Made by a program: the position numbers and the translations under genes
Shown: positions 13,197 to 23,684 of the stretch, piece after piece
Layout: each line of letters opens with the position of its first letter
Position numbering within the stretch: position 1 is the first letter of the stretch
The notes under the pieces: generated by a model
What the model saw: the letters and a program-made list of their open reading frames with translations, nothing else
Databases searched by the model: none
What the model was told of the DNA's origin: nothing
From: Jacaranda mimosifolia
Taxonomy: Eukaryota > Streptophyta > Magnoliopsida > Lamiales > Bignoniaceae
DNA length: 64,000 bases
Direction of reading: 5' to 3'
Assembly (NCBI GenBank): GCA_018894105.1
Contig: CM032122.1
Coordinates: forward strand, 31,589,404-31,653,403

Positions 13197-13701
13197 TTTT
13201 GGAGCACAACGGAAATAATTTAGGCATGAGATTTAATTTATCAGGAATTCACAAATCGCACTCACAAATTTAATGACAAAATTAATACTTGACATATAGA
13301 AAAATAAAACAGACACAGATTTACGTGGTTCGAAAAATTCCGCCTACCTCCATGGGAGTTTTCTTTCTTCAATTATGATAGACCAGTACAAGACAACCCT
13401 TGAATTTGACATGCCCAAACTCAAGCAAAAAAAAAAAAAAAACCTTGTACAACCACTAATATAACTAAAAAAGAAATACTCACTCCACCCTTTTGTATTG
13501 CCCCACTCGTACTCATAATAACTACCCCATGAGTATCATATCATGAATTCCACGAGTGTCCTCTTTATTAATCCAATAAACACATTTATTTATAATAGAA
13601 AATTACTTGACTAATTTACCTAGAACTAGGAAACCCTATACAAGAAGGAGTCCTAATTCTAGTCAAACTTGGTCTCTCGATAATCGAGTCAAATCCCAAC
13701 A
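13197..13701 (-). repeat. 5' LTR of short copia
   Basis: About 505 bp, paired with 11984-12484. The first bases are TTTTGG rather than TGTTGG, so this terminus is mutated. The other end AATCCCAACA joins AAGAA. Confidence 0.9.
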
Positions 13702-15063
13702 AAGAATGTAATATATAACAAAGTATGTCCAAAAACTGCTTTAGAGTTCCTGCAATTTCGTACTTATTCATATGTTGTTGCTATATAAGCTGTGGATTGT
13801 GTGATAATCCGTTTCTGTTTTTAATCAACTAGAATGAATTTTTCTAATAAGTATATAATGCTTACGTGGAGTTCTATAACAAGAATTCATGGCCTAGTTC
13901 TCGATTCTATTTGCATTTTTTTTTTTAGTCAAAATCTATTACATGAGAAATGAATTTTCCTTATCATGTGATTGGCTTGATGAATGAATTATACTTTAGA
14001 GTTTGCCTAACAAAACGACTCGCAATTAGTTGGTGAGATAAGTGAAATATGCATTTTTGGGTTAAAGAAAAAGGAAGAGCAAGATTGATTTAACCTAAAA
14101 ATTACAAGCATTTTTCTAGGTTTTAAGGTCAAATTTGTAGATGCGACTCTTGAATTTGGAGTTTTGAAATCTCTATATATGTTATAAGAGAAAGCTATTG
14201 AGAGAGAACTAAAAATGAGAAAAATCTCAGGGAAAAAAAAAATGAAAAAAAGGGGGGGGGGGTCTTAGAAGCCTCATTTAAGTGTCTAAAACTAAGAAAT
14301 TGAACATAATTTTTTCTTTGTTTCATGATATATTGAATAATTGATCAAAGCAAGCAGGAACAACTGAATATGGAATGAAAAACGAATTTTGAGTTTCATC
14401 CACTGAATGAGAGGATTCCTATTCCTATTGTACGGTCGCCCTCTTGCTGGCGATCTCGGGTGCCCGTTAGACGCCTCTGTGTAAGAGGTCCTAGGCGCCT
14501 GTGGATCACCCGATGCTGGGTCCCATTGCTAAAGTTTCTGGGCACTCGACGTTGGTGCATTTTTTTGTGTGAGACTTTTTTGTTGAATTTGCAATGGCAC
14601 GATTTCTTCAACAGTTGTCCTAGGTGTTGGACTGTTGGAGAATATTTTTAAGTAGCAAAGTATGATGAGTACCTATGTTCATGAAGTAGAAGCGATTACA
14701 AGTAGATAAGATTGTTTTGGGGTGGCGTGAAGCCCCCTTCTTAGTATCATTGTTAGTTTGCCTTACACAAAGTAGAATTTCCAATGGAGGGAGATTTTTT
14801 ATTTTCGTGCTTAAGTTGAGCATGGACTAAGTATTAAGATGAGAATGAGTGTATTCATGATCTTCTAAGAGGCTTTATAATAATTGCATGACGATGTGCA
14901 GAGTCACTAAACTTCGAGACTTTTTCTTGAATATTTTCCAAGGATGGCATCGTTGCCACCTTTTTAAGGTGGACTTTCTTTGCTTAATGACATAGGTGTC
15001 TTCGAAAATGCACCAATCACTAACTTTATTAATATCAATCGCAACAACGTTGTTTGACTTTGA

Positions 15064-15178
15064 ACCCTATCGTGCTAAGTGGCATGTGGTCTAGTGACAT
15101 AATATCTCATATAATGTGGAAGGTCAGGAGTTCGGACCCTAATTGACTCTTGATGTGCATGTGTATAAATAATAAAAA
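15064..15178 (+). mobile_element. Old SINE-like (tRNA-derived) sequence
   Basis: Resembles a tRNA-headed SINE: an A-box-like TGGTCTAGTGAC, a B-box-like GAGTTCGGACCC 30-40 bp later, and an A-rich tail after 'tgtgtataaataataaaaaa'. The same sequence occurs in unit B at about 52637-52738, so it predates the duplication. Boxes are imperfect and no TSD is clear. Confidence 0.4.
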
Positions 15179-15357
15179 AAAGAGAACTCTGGACCCTATC
15201 GCCATTTGGTTTTATTTTTATTTTTATTTCCAGTTCTCAATATTTTAAAAGTTGAAAATTAATTACAATTTTGAAAAAAAAAAAGAGATTATATTTGGAT
15301 AATTTATTGAATAATGATTAAGGTATATATATGGTTAAAAATTGAGATAATTTATGT

Positions 15358-15480
15358 GCAGTGGCTTGTAGCTCAAGTAACATTAGTTTCTCCTATTATG
15401 TGGAAAGTCTCGTATTCGACCTGAATGGGAGACGTTTCCCGACCGAACTTGCTACATTATGAGTTTTGCGCATCATGACC
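15358..15480 (+). mobile_element. Second tRNA-like SINE remnant
   Basis: Contains GGCTTGTAGCTCAAGTAAC (A-box-like) and CGTATTCGACCTGAA (B-box-like), about 35 bp apart, then 'gggagacg'. In unit B only its tail survives (about 53720-53760), because another insertion replaced the front. A folded cloverleaf cannot be drawn, so it is not a tRNA gene. Confidence 0.35.
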
Positions 15481-15632
15481 TTCGTTAGACCCAAATTGCA
15501 TGTGCCACATTTAGGGAGTGCCTTCTCGTCATGGAAGTTTGTTAACCTTCTTCTATGGTAGTTAATAACTACATATTAATTGATAAATATCGGCTGCCAA
15601 TGTATGAGTTGATTAGGGTCCGATAATCATGA

Positions 15633-16595
15633 TTTACTAAACATACAATACCTTTTAAAAAATTGTCCTGTGTTCAAATGATATTTTTAAATCATTGATG
15701 ATTAAGTTAATTTACTTAATTATTTTTATTTAATTAAATTTAATCCTATAATGATTTTAATTACAAGAGTCTTATTTATCCTTTAAGTCAACATACAATT
15801 GAAAATTAAAACTCAAATTAAAAGAATCACAAACAAACAAAATCATAATTTTGAATTAGCTTCAAACCATTAAAAAGGAAAAAAAATCAGTTCTCCTCCC
15901 AACCCCAAGTTGCGGATTAAGGCTAATTATATTCTCTTCACCAAAACAACCCAAGCTCTCAGCGGATTTCCTCATCAGTTAAATCACTACACCAACCAAA
16001 TTTCATTGTTGCAAAGGTTAACATTTTGGTTTCATTAATCATCTTCATATCTTTCACCAAGAATTGAAGAGACCTGGGCATGCATTTGATTCATGACCAT
16101 TGGCTTTTGAATTTTGATTTATACTATTTGATTGAAGGTGGTGGTGAAGATAAAAACTCCAACCATTTTTAATTGCATAGAAATAGATGAATTTTGTGTT
16201 AAATTATTATGATAAAATCATCAAGATAACAATCGTAATATTTACAACCCTTGCTAATCATCGTCCACATGAACAGATGAACTTTGTGTTGATTTGTTTC
16301 GATAAATAACTATATGATTTGAGGAGGGGAACTGATTTTTTTCTTTTTGATAGTTTGGGGCTAATTCAAAATTATGAACTATTAATTTTTTGACATGTAA
16401 TTTTAAAAATTGTGTATTGATTTTTAATTGTGTGTGTATTGACTTAAAGGATAAATAAGATTTTTATAATTAAAATCATTGTAGCATTAATTTATTAAAA
16501 AAGGATTATTAAGTAAATTTACTTAATTATCAATGATTTAAAAAAATCATTTGAACACATGACAATTTTGTGAAAAGTATGGGATACAAAGTAAA
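15633..16595. mobile_element. Non-autonomous element with long TIRs (MULE-like)
   Basis: The first ~270 bp are the imperfect reverse complement of the last ~270 bp. Examples of paired blocks are 'cctgtgttcaaatga' with 'tcatttgaacacatg', 'cttatttatcctttaagtcaa' with its complement, and 'aatcagttctcctcc' with 'ggaggggaactgatt'. Outer ends both read TTTACT inward. The matching site in unit B (about 53885-53900) lacks it. The interior of about 400 bp (15900-16310) has no recognised coding. Long TIRs suggest a Mutator-like element, but the flanking repeat (around AATCAT) is imperfect and the class is inferred. Confidence 0.65.
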
Positions 16596-16698
16596 ATCAT
16601 AAGTGCCCAAAATTTGGAGTAGAAAGTTAACGAACTTAGTTTAATGGCTTAATTTTCATTTAGATATAGTTTGATAACCTTTCCTTGCAAGGCGTGTA

Positions 16699-18519
16699 TC
16701 TATACTATTATATATAGCACAACGGTGTAGGACCAACAATGATACAATTTTGATTGCAATTTTGGCCAAGTGGCAAATTTTTAGAATTTTGAGTTTTTTA
16801 ATTAAATTCAAAAATTTTATTAATTGTTGATTATTATCTTAACCGATATGATTGTATCTTATCTCTGATTTTCTTTCAACAAATAAATTTAAAATTCAAA
16901 AGGTGTTTTATGAACACCAAATTAAGGACTCCTACAAAAAAGTTATTCTATAAATTTCATCTCATTAAACAAATCATAACTTATTTATCTCTACTTCCAC
17001 TCTTCCCCTTCTTCTTCTTCTCCTTCTTCTTCAAGATAACTCTTTCATTCTAAATTTTCAAGTGAACTTTCATTACATTTTATCAGCATTAATATATTTT
17101 TTTCATCTTTATATTGATTCATTTTCAATATACGCATGAGAAGCATAACATCATGTATAGATGTATTTGTTGCCCAATTATCATTTAAATCTTTATTTTT
17201 CTTTCTTTCTTTTTTTGTTCTTTTTTCTTTTTTTTGTGTATGTGTGTGTGTGTGATGAATAAATATTTTGCTAATAATAAAAGATATTACAGCAAAATTG
17301 TAAGTAGATGATCTATATTTAACAATGATAAACCTAGAAGATTAGAAAGTATTTTTCTTTTCAATTACTTGCAAACCACATTACTTATTTTTTCCCTTTA
17401 TTTTCACACCCACTTTTGTCATTTGGGGTTTTGAACCTTTACCAGCATGTATAAGGTATTTCTTTAAGTTGCAAGTTTCGCTCTTTTTCTTTTTTTCTTT
17501 CTTTCTTTTGTCAATTGTAATAATTTGGTTTAGTTTGTAATTTATTATAATTACTTTTTGTTGGGTTAACATTTTTATTCAATATTCTCTAAGTTCATAT
17601 GTATTTTTCTTTTCTCTATTTTGGACCATAAATATCATGTTTGAAAGGTATCTTTTAATTCTAATTTTGTTGTGGTTTTTATTCATATTTTTTTATCAAA
17701 TTAATTCAAAATTTTCAAGTTACCTTTGTGTAAATAATGTATGTATAATATATATACATATATATATGCACCAGTTTTTCACTTTTCATATTTACTTGGT
17801 TTTAAGGACTACTTTTTAATTTGTTTTTTCATTTTCATTAATTAATTTAGTTTTATTTATTCATCAAATCTTTTTATTTGATTAATTAAATAACCCAAGT
17901 TTCTTTATAAATATCCCATTTTGATGTGTTGCATAATTTTTGTAGTTTTATTCCTATTTGTAATTTTTTTTATGCAACAAGATTTTCTTAGACAATATTT
18001 TATATATTTCTGAACTACTTCTTGATTTAATATAGAATATTTAAACTAATAAAGAATCTTAATATTTTGCACCAAAATAATTTTATTACTAAAAGATATT
18101 TTGAAATAGTTTAGATTTGTATTTTTTATGTGGAACCACTTGACCAAATGAATTAGATCACGACTTGAAATCAAAGTCGTTGATCCTCTACAAGATAAAG
18201 TTTGAAGTGGATAAGGTATTGGTATATAAATATAAAGATATATATATATATTCCCTCATATGTTATGTATGTTGCTCTCTTCACATTAATAATTTTATTT
18301 AAAGTACTATAGCATTTTTATTTTAATGAATACTATTAAATATTACTACTTAACTACTTAAAATAATATTTTCTTTTAAAAATGATAATATTTTTTTATA
18401 GAATATGAAAAATTGTAATAACTTATATGTAAAATTACAAAAAATTAGTTGCATATTTATATATTTTTTAATTTATTAATTAAGTGAATATACTGTGCAT
18501 AGCACGGGGTTTATGCTAG
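16699..18519 (+). mobile_element. Non-autonomous Helitron H1
   Basis: Starts TCTATACTATTATATATAG after an A and ends ATGCTAG before a T, as Helitrons do (insertion between A and T, no TSD). Ten bases before the CTAG is the hairpin GTGCATAGCAC. The first ~190 bp match the 5' ends found in reverse at 59880-60016 and 60030-60226. The 1.8-kb body is AT-rich with a CTT-rich patch near 17010. No Rep/helicase coding is seen. It is absent from the equivalent place in unit B. Confidence 0.8.
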
Positions 18520-19189
18520 TATCTATATAAGTGCCAAAATCTTGAAATAATCTGCTAAGCTAGGCTATCTTTACTTATTGCCGATTTTGGGATGGGTAGG
18601 CAGATTTTCAAGTACAATGAAGATCACATTATCTCCGTTTCAAATTCATAGGTTCTTTGATATTGTTAGTCAGTCGATTTGGTTGTTTTTCTGAGTGTAA
18701 TAATAAATAAATTTCTTTAATATTTTACTTTCAATTGATTTTTCTCTGAAAACATATTTTTTCCTACTTGTAAGGAAAAAATAACTATCTTAATAAGCGT
18801 AAACCTACTATACACCAATTAAAAAAGTCATTCTTAACATACGCAATATATCACAAAATAATATTACTGTGTTTTGCTCTTTATAAATATACTTTAAATT
18901 CTCTATTTTATTTTATATTTTATCTTCTATTTTAATTTGATTAGTATATAACTAATATATTTGATTTTCAATCAATTATTTAATTAATACTATTTTCCCC
19001 ATGTATAGTAAGTTAAGTACGTACTATTAATTTGATATTTCAATTCTAATTTTTTTTTAAATGTTCTCTTATTTGATATTTGATTCAACTAGATAGAATT
19101 TCAACTTAGAACTCCCCCCGCATCTATATAACCATTTATTTGTAGCGAAAGCTAAATGTCAGCATTTCATGTAACTATTTGAAGGTCTT
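18520..19189 (+). other. Distal flank of unit A
   Basis: The part from about 18860 is collinear with 54000-54290 in unit B ('caacttagaactccc', 'agcatttcatgtaa'). No gene is seen. Confidence 0.7.
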
Positions 19190-19197
19190 GACAAGTA

Positions 19198-20470
19198 CAG
19201 TGACGGATCCATGGGGGGCAAGTGGGGACAATGCCCCCCCCCCCCCCCCCCCCCCCCACACACACACATTCTGGTGGTTTTTTCTATTTCCCCCCTTCCC
19301 CCTCCCAAGGCCATATTTATATTTATATATATATATATGAATTTTTGTAATAAGTTTTAGTTTGTACATATTTAATTATTTAGTAATAATTTTTGTTAAT
19401 TCTTTACTTATTTTAATTTTGGAATGTTTAAAGCAAATTTTTAGACCTATATTTTCAATTAAATAATTCACAATTAGGTTAGGACAATTATGGCACTTTT
19501 AGTTTAGAGAACATATTTATAGAGATCTAACCAAAGAAAACCTTTACAACTTTATAGAAATTCATAGAATAATTAAAATCTCTCCCTTTTGACTGCAACG
19601 AAATTGACGCAAAGAGACAAAATAATTATGGGCAAGCTTAATACCATAGATTCATTTTTCAAGAGAAAAGCTAGTGATAATACAAGAATTAGTGAATCAT
19701 CTTCTACTCCATCATCAACAATTCAATCTAGCAATGAAGAAGAACATCAATCTAAAATTCCAAGAGTGAAAAAAGATGTTGATGCTTCTTTATTAGAAAA
19801 GGATCCGGGATAACGCTTACCAATTTGGCAATATAATGCTGACCAATGGGACAAAGTTCGAAGATTTTATATACAAAGCGGACCATCAACCTATTCTTAT
19901 TGATTATGTAGCTTCAGGTAAAAAAACATCTTCGCCGATTTCAATGTTGATCACATTTGTGAATTGACAACTAAATTTTATCCAGATAATTTTTCTGATA
20001 TGGAGAGGATGCATCTTAGAGTACAAGCACAACACTATGAGTTCGATGTGCCTCAATATTCTGATTTGAAGAATTTGTCAATAATTTCTGAGTTATGCCA
20101 AGGATCGGTGAAGACAGAAAAATAAAAAACTTATCATTTACTCGATCGTTTGCTTCGTTTATTAGTAGTTCTTCCTGTTTTAATAGCTACAACTTAGACA
20201 ACTTTTTCTGTTATGAATATTGTCAAAAATAGGCTTAGAAATAAGATGGAAGATAATTTTTTAGCTGATTGTTTAGTTACTTATATTGAGAAAGATATTG
20301 CTAAAAGTTTTGACATTTATTCGATCATTAATGAATTTTATGATATGAAAGAGCGTCGCGTTCAACTTCGATCATATATATTTCGAATTCATAAATTATG
20401 AAACTTATATTTGAACTTTTATGTTTTATAGTTTTCGCCCTCCAAAGTTTCAGTTTTGGATCCGTCCCTG
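19198..20470 (+). mobile_element. Deleted hAT transposon (ZMYM1-like)
   Basis: TIRs are CAGTGACGGATCCA and, at the other end, CAGGGACGGATCCA (one mismatch), with the perfect 8-bp TSD GACAAGTA at 19190-19197 and 20471-20478. Unit B keeps one copy of the target ('cttgacaagtaaaa', about 54287). At 1273 bp it is far shorter than an autonomous hAT, with only transposase ends left. A run of 24 C (19234-19257) follows the left TIR. Confidence 0.95.
19589..20401 (+). pseudogene. hAT transposase remnant (N- and C-terminal parts)
   Basis: 19631-19813 encodes an N-terminus starting MGKLNTIDSFFKRKASD, rich in Ser/Glu, then KDPG followed by a stop. The frame resumes as PIWQYNADQWDKVRRFYIQS, matching plant 'zinc finger MYM-type protein 1-like' hAT proteins. 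After a large internal deletion the C-terminal dimerisation region appears (about 20160-20401): LLVVLPVLIATT, VMNIVKNRLRNKMEDNF, IINEFYDMKERRVQLR. The catalytic DDE core is missing and stops interrupt the frame, so it is inactive. Confidence 0.88.
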
Positions 20471-20478
20471 GACAAGTA

Positions 20479-21991
20479 CAATTTATTTTAGACTAATTAA
20501 ATGTGTTTCTAAAATAAGAAATAATAGAAAAATCAAAAGTTACATCTTTCCTTTAGAAAATATATCTATTTTCCTCAAAAAGGGTATTTGCAATTCTATA
20601 ATTATATATTTCTTTGTAATTAAAAAAAAAAGGGATACAAGAAAATTTAAAAATTATCTTGTATTACAAAACATATTTTTAGATACTTCCTCTAATTTAA
20701 AATTTTGCAAAGACTTTGAATACTTATATTGATTAGAATGATTATAGAAAAGTATATATTAGTAAAAATTCTTATTCGAGTGGATGTTAAAGATTTCTAA
20801 AGGTTTACTGTATCTTATGGGTAGACGTTAACTTCAGTTTGTATATGAACAACAACAAATCCTACTTTAAAGGGAGTGCTGTTTTTGCGTACATTGAATC
20901 AAATTATTCGGTTTCATTCTTTTTACTAATTAAATTTATTTATTGTTATTTTTTAATATTTTAATGTACATTTTTAGTCAATATTTCGAACGCAACTTTA
21001 TCATGTAGCACTAAATCATCTATGTGAGTACATGAAACAAGTTTGTTTTATGGCCACTAAATAGGTTGTCATCATTTTATTGTTAACTTTTTCTTCAGAC
21101 TTTCTATAAAGACAATACTTTTTTGGCTCTGTAGTTTCTTTCTAGTCATTATGTAAAACATGAATTGCAGCCAGCACTCAATTATTGTGCCCCATTCGCA
21201 ATATTAATAATGAGGATAAAATATATATCATTTAAATTGTTATTGTTAACAATGAGCCATATAAAAATTATATTAATTTTTGACAATATTTGTAATTTCA
21301 TCAATATTATCCTATATTGGTAATTGTCAATAATAATAATTTCAATATATTTTTTTATTATTAAATTTATAAAAATTATTGTAGATAAGAACAAAAATTC
21401 ATGTAAATTAAAATATGCGATTAATAGTAATTACACTCAAATTATCACTTAATATTCCTCAAATATTTGTGTAGCGTTTCAAAATACACCTCGACAGTGA
21501 CAAACAAAATTATAACAAACACACCGTATAATTATGTTACATTGCAAAAAAATAATTTTAAATAATTTAAATTTGAAATCCACTATAGCAACTTGAAAAA
21601 TAATTCAAGAATTTAAAATCTACATTGACATACTAATTATCTAAGCAAAGAACTTATTGTTGTTATTGTTATTGTGCCGTGGTTGTTATTCTTAATTTAT
21701 GATTCATAATTACAAATTCATAAAGCAAGTCATAATAAATAAAATATTTGCACGTAAATGATCAATTGATGCAATAATATTATTATTTTATTTAAATGTA
21801 TAAATATTAGGAAAAAAAATTAATACCCATGGCCCATAAGAATTCAATCACGAGAGGTTTATCCTTTTGTCATATGGTTGGGTTGATGGCTCCACCAAAC
21901 ACTACTCACCAATTGAGAGAACTGCAAGAATTCAGGTTGAGAGCAAGCAAAAAATTTGGGAGGCAAAGCAAATCTTTCATTCTGTTAAACC
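20479..21991 (+). other. Junction of duplication units and 5' flank of BAHD copy B
   Basis: 20479-20930 continues unit A and matches 54290-54800. From about 20930 the sequence matches the 5' flank of copy A, so the unit boundary falls near here. 21830-21991 is the immediate upstream region, with 'gagagaactgcaag' and 'aagcaaatctttca' shared with copy A. Short frames here, including one overlapping the gene start in another frame (from 21829), have no independent support. Confidence 0.65.
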
Positions 21992-23308
21992 ATGAAGACA
22001 CATGTGAAGGAGTCTACAATGGTGACGCCAGCGGAAGCCACGCCGAACGTCACCCTGTGGCTCCCTCATTTGGACTTGGTGACTCATCACTACCACAGCC
22101 CCCTCGTGTTCTTCTACCGCCCCACCAGCGCAGCGGCCAACTTCTTTGAACCGGCCATGCTCAAAGCGGCGCTCAGCCGTGTCCTTGTTCAATTTTACCC
22201 GGCGGCGGGGAGGTTGAAGAGGGATGCAAAGGGCCGGATTTGGATCGACTGCAACGGCGAGGGGGTTCTGTTCCTGGAGGCGGAATTCGACGGCACGGTT
22301 GATGACTTAGGCGACCTCACACCCAGGCCGGAGCTCAATCTTGTCCCGACGGTCGACTATTCCAAGGGAATTTCGTCGTACCCACTAATACTGCTGCAGA
22401 TCACACGTTTCAAATGTGGTGGAGTTTGCATAGGCGTCGCAAATCAGCATAATTTATCAGATGGAGCTTCTTATTTGCATTTTATGAGATCATGGTCGGA
22501 GATGGCTCGCACAGGGGGAATCGCCGCCGCCGCACCTTTCTTGGACAGGACTGTTCTCCGTGCCCGCAATCCGCCCCGGCCCCAATTCATCCACGTTGAG
22601 TATCAGCCTCCTCCGGCAATCAGATCCCCTGAGTGCAACAGCAATTTCGACCAAAAAACAACTTTTTCGATATTCAAATTGACGCGGGAACAACTCAATG
22701 TTCTAAGAAGCAATTGTGAGTTTAACGGAAACAGAGCAAATTACAGCACGTTGGAAGTGCTGGGAGGCCACGTGTGGCGTTGCGTTTGCAGGGCTCGTGG
22801 GCTGCGTGAAGATCAGGAAAGCAAAGTGTATATCGCGACTGAAGGACGGTCTAGACTCCGGCCACCTCTCCCGGCCGGCTATTATGGCAACGTGATCTTC
22901 ACAGCCACGCCGATGCCCATTTCCGGTGACCTCCAATCCAAACCCTTGAAATTCTCTGTCGATAAAATTCATGATGCTTTGGCCCGGATGGAGAATGACT
23001 ACTTGAGATCGGCCCTTGATTACTTGGAGTTGCAGCCCGATCTAGCAGCCCTTGCGCGAGGCCCGGAGACTTTTAAGAGCCCGAATCTTGGGATAACGAG
23101 CTGGGTTAAGCTTGGTATATATGATGCAGATTTTGGATGGGGGAGACCAATATTTGTAGGATTGGGGGCAACTCCGTGTGAAGGGAAAAGCTTTGTGATT
23201 CCAAGTCCAGCAAACGATGGGAGCTTATTGTATGGAATTTCTCTCCCTAAAGAACATACGAAGGTTTTTGAGAAGCTCCTCTATCACAACATAAGTTCAA
23301 GAATGTAA
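21992..23308 (+). CDS. BAHD acyltransferase, HCT-like (intact copy B)
   Basis: An uninterrupted 438-residue ORF of the usual BAHD length. These cytosolic enzymes move an acyl group from a CoA thioester, here probably a hydroxycinnamoyl-CoA, to an alcohol or amine. Catalytic motif HNLSDG (HXXXDG) has His153 and Asp157, and the structural DFGWG is at 380-384. FYRPT (41-45) and AAGRLKRD (71-78) are as in shikimate/quinate hydroxycinnamoyltransferases. The start MKTHVKESTMV fits the family N-terminus. At the place where HCT enzymes have an Arg that grips the acceptor carboxylate (SW-x-R-L before DFGWG), this protein has Lys373 (SWVKLGIYDADFGWG), so the acceptor may not be shikimate. It has no intron. 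A copia LTR starts 4 bp after the stop, so transcript ending may depend on it. Substrate is inferred only. Confidence 0.95.
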   Translation: MKTHVKESTMVTPAEATPNVTLWLPHLDLVTHHYHSPLVFFYRPTSAAANFFEPAMLKAALSRVLVQFYPAAGRLKRDAKGRIWIDCNGEGVLFLEAEFDGTVDDLGDLTPRPELNLVPTVDYSKGISSYPLILLQITRFKCGGVCIGVANQHNLSDGASYLHFMRSWSEMARTGGIAAAAPFLDRTVLRARNPPRPQFIHVEYQPPPAIRSPECNSNFDQKTTFSIFKLTREQLNVLRSNCEFNGNRANYSTLEVLGGHVWRCVCRARGLREDQESKVYIATEGRSRLRPPLPAGYYGNVIFTATPMPISGDLQSKPLKFSVDKIHDALARMENDYLRSALDYLELQPDLAALARGPETFKSPNLGITSWVKLGIYDADFGWGRPIFVGLGATPCEGKSFVIPSPANDGSLLYGISLPKEHTKVFEKLLYHNISSRM

Positions 23309-23312
23309 TGTA

Positions 23313-23638
23313 TGTGAAAAATTAGCGCAACTTACTTCATGGGTGTGAAGTGAAATCTTTAAATTGTTTTAATTTGTTTGTTTGTTCCATTTATTTAGTT
23401 TACCAAGTCAACAGCTATTAAGTGAGGCTTGTTCACGTTTAAATATGACTTGGGTTATTTCTTTATTTTATTTGGTAATGGTCAGTAGTAGTTGGTAGTG
23501 GTGAATATGGGATGATGTAGTGGAGAGATTTATGGAAAGCTAGTAGAGCTTATCCTTTTAAATAGCAGATGTAATTGAGAATCAAGGTAACACATTCTCT
23601 CAAATATTATCCCAGAGACTTCTTTGGATATCTTTTTG
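23313..23638 (+). repeat. 5' LTR (3'-truncated) of copia B
   Basis: Starts TGTGAAAAATTAG and matches 39134 onwards through 'gagacttctttggatatctt'. It diverges after that, where the deletion into gag begins. It overlaps the position where the BAHD 3' UTR should be. Confidence 0.88.
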
Positions 23639-23684
23639 TTTACAAAGGAAATGGAAGATCAAGTGCGGCAAAGTTCTCTTCGGT

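Larger units (their letters stand above)
13702..15632 (+). other. 3' flank of BAHD copy A
   Basis: Native 3' UTR and downstream DNA of copy A. 13707-14274 matches 39497-40121 ('gttgttgctatataagctgtgg', 'acgtggagttc', 'ttagttggtgagata'). 14275-15600 matches 51868 onwards ('gtgtctaaaactaagaaattg'). In unit A the two blocks are contiguous. In unit B they are 11.7 kb apart. Short frames at 14396-14823 on both strands have no support as genes. A G tract lies at about 14254-14262. Confidence 0.8.

Noticed and set aside
15358..15480. A tRNA gene
   Set aside because: Box-like motifs are present but no acceptor stem or cloverleaf can be formed; a SINE remnant is more likely.
21829..22149. ORF upstream of and overlapping the intact BAHD start
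   Set aside because: It is in another frame and its second half is a shifted translation of the BAHD gene. Copy A shows no conserved equivalent reading frame.
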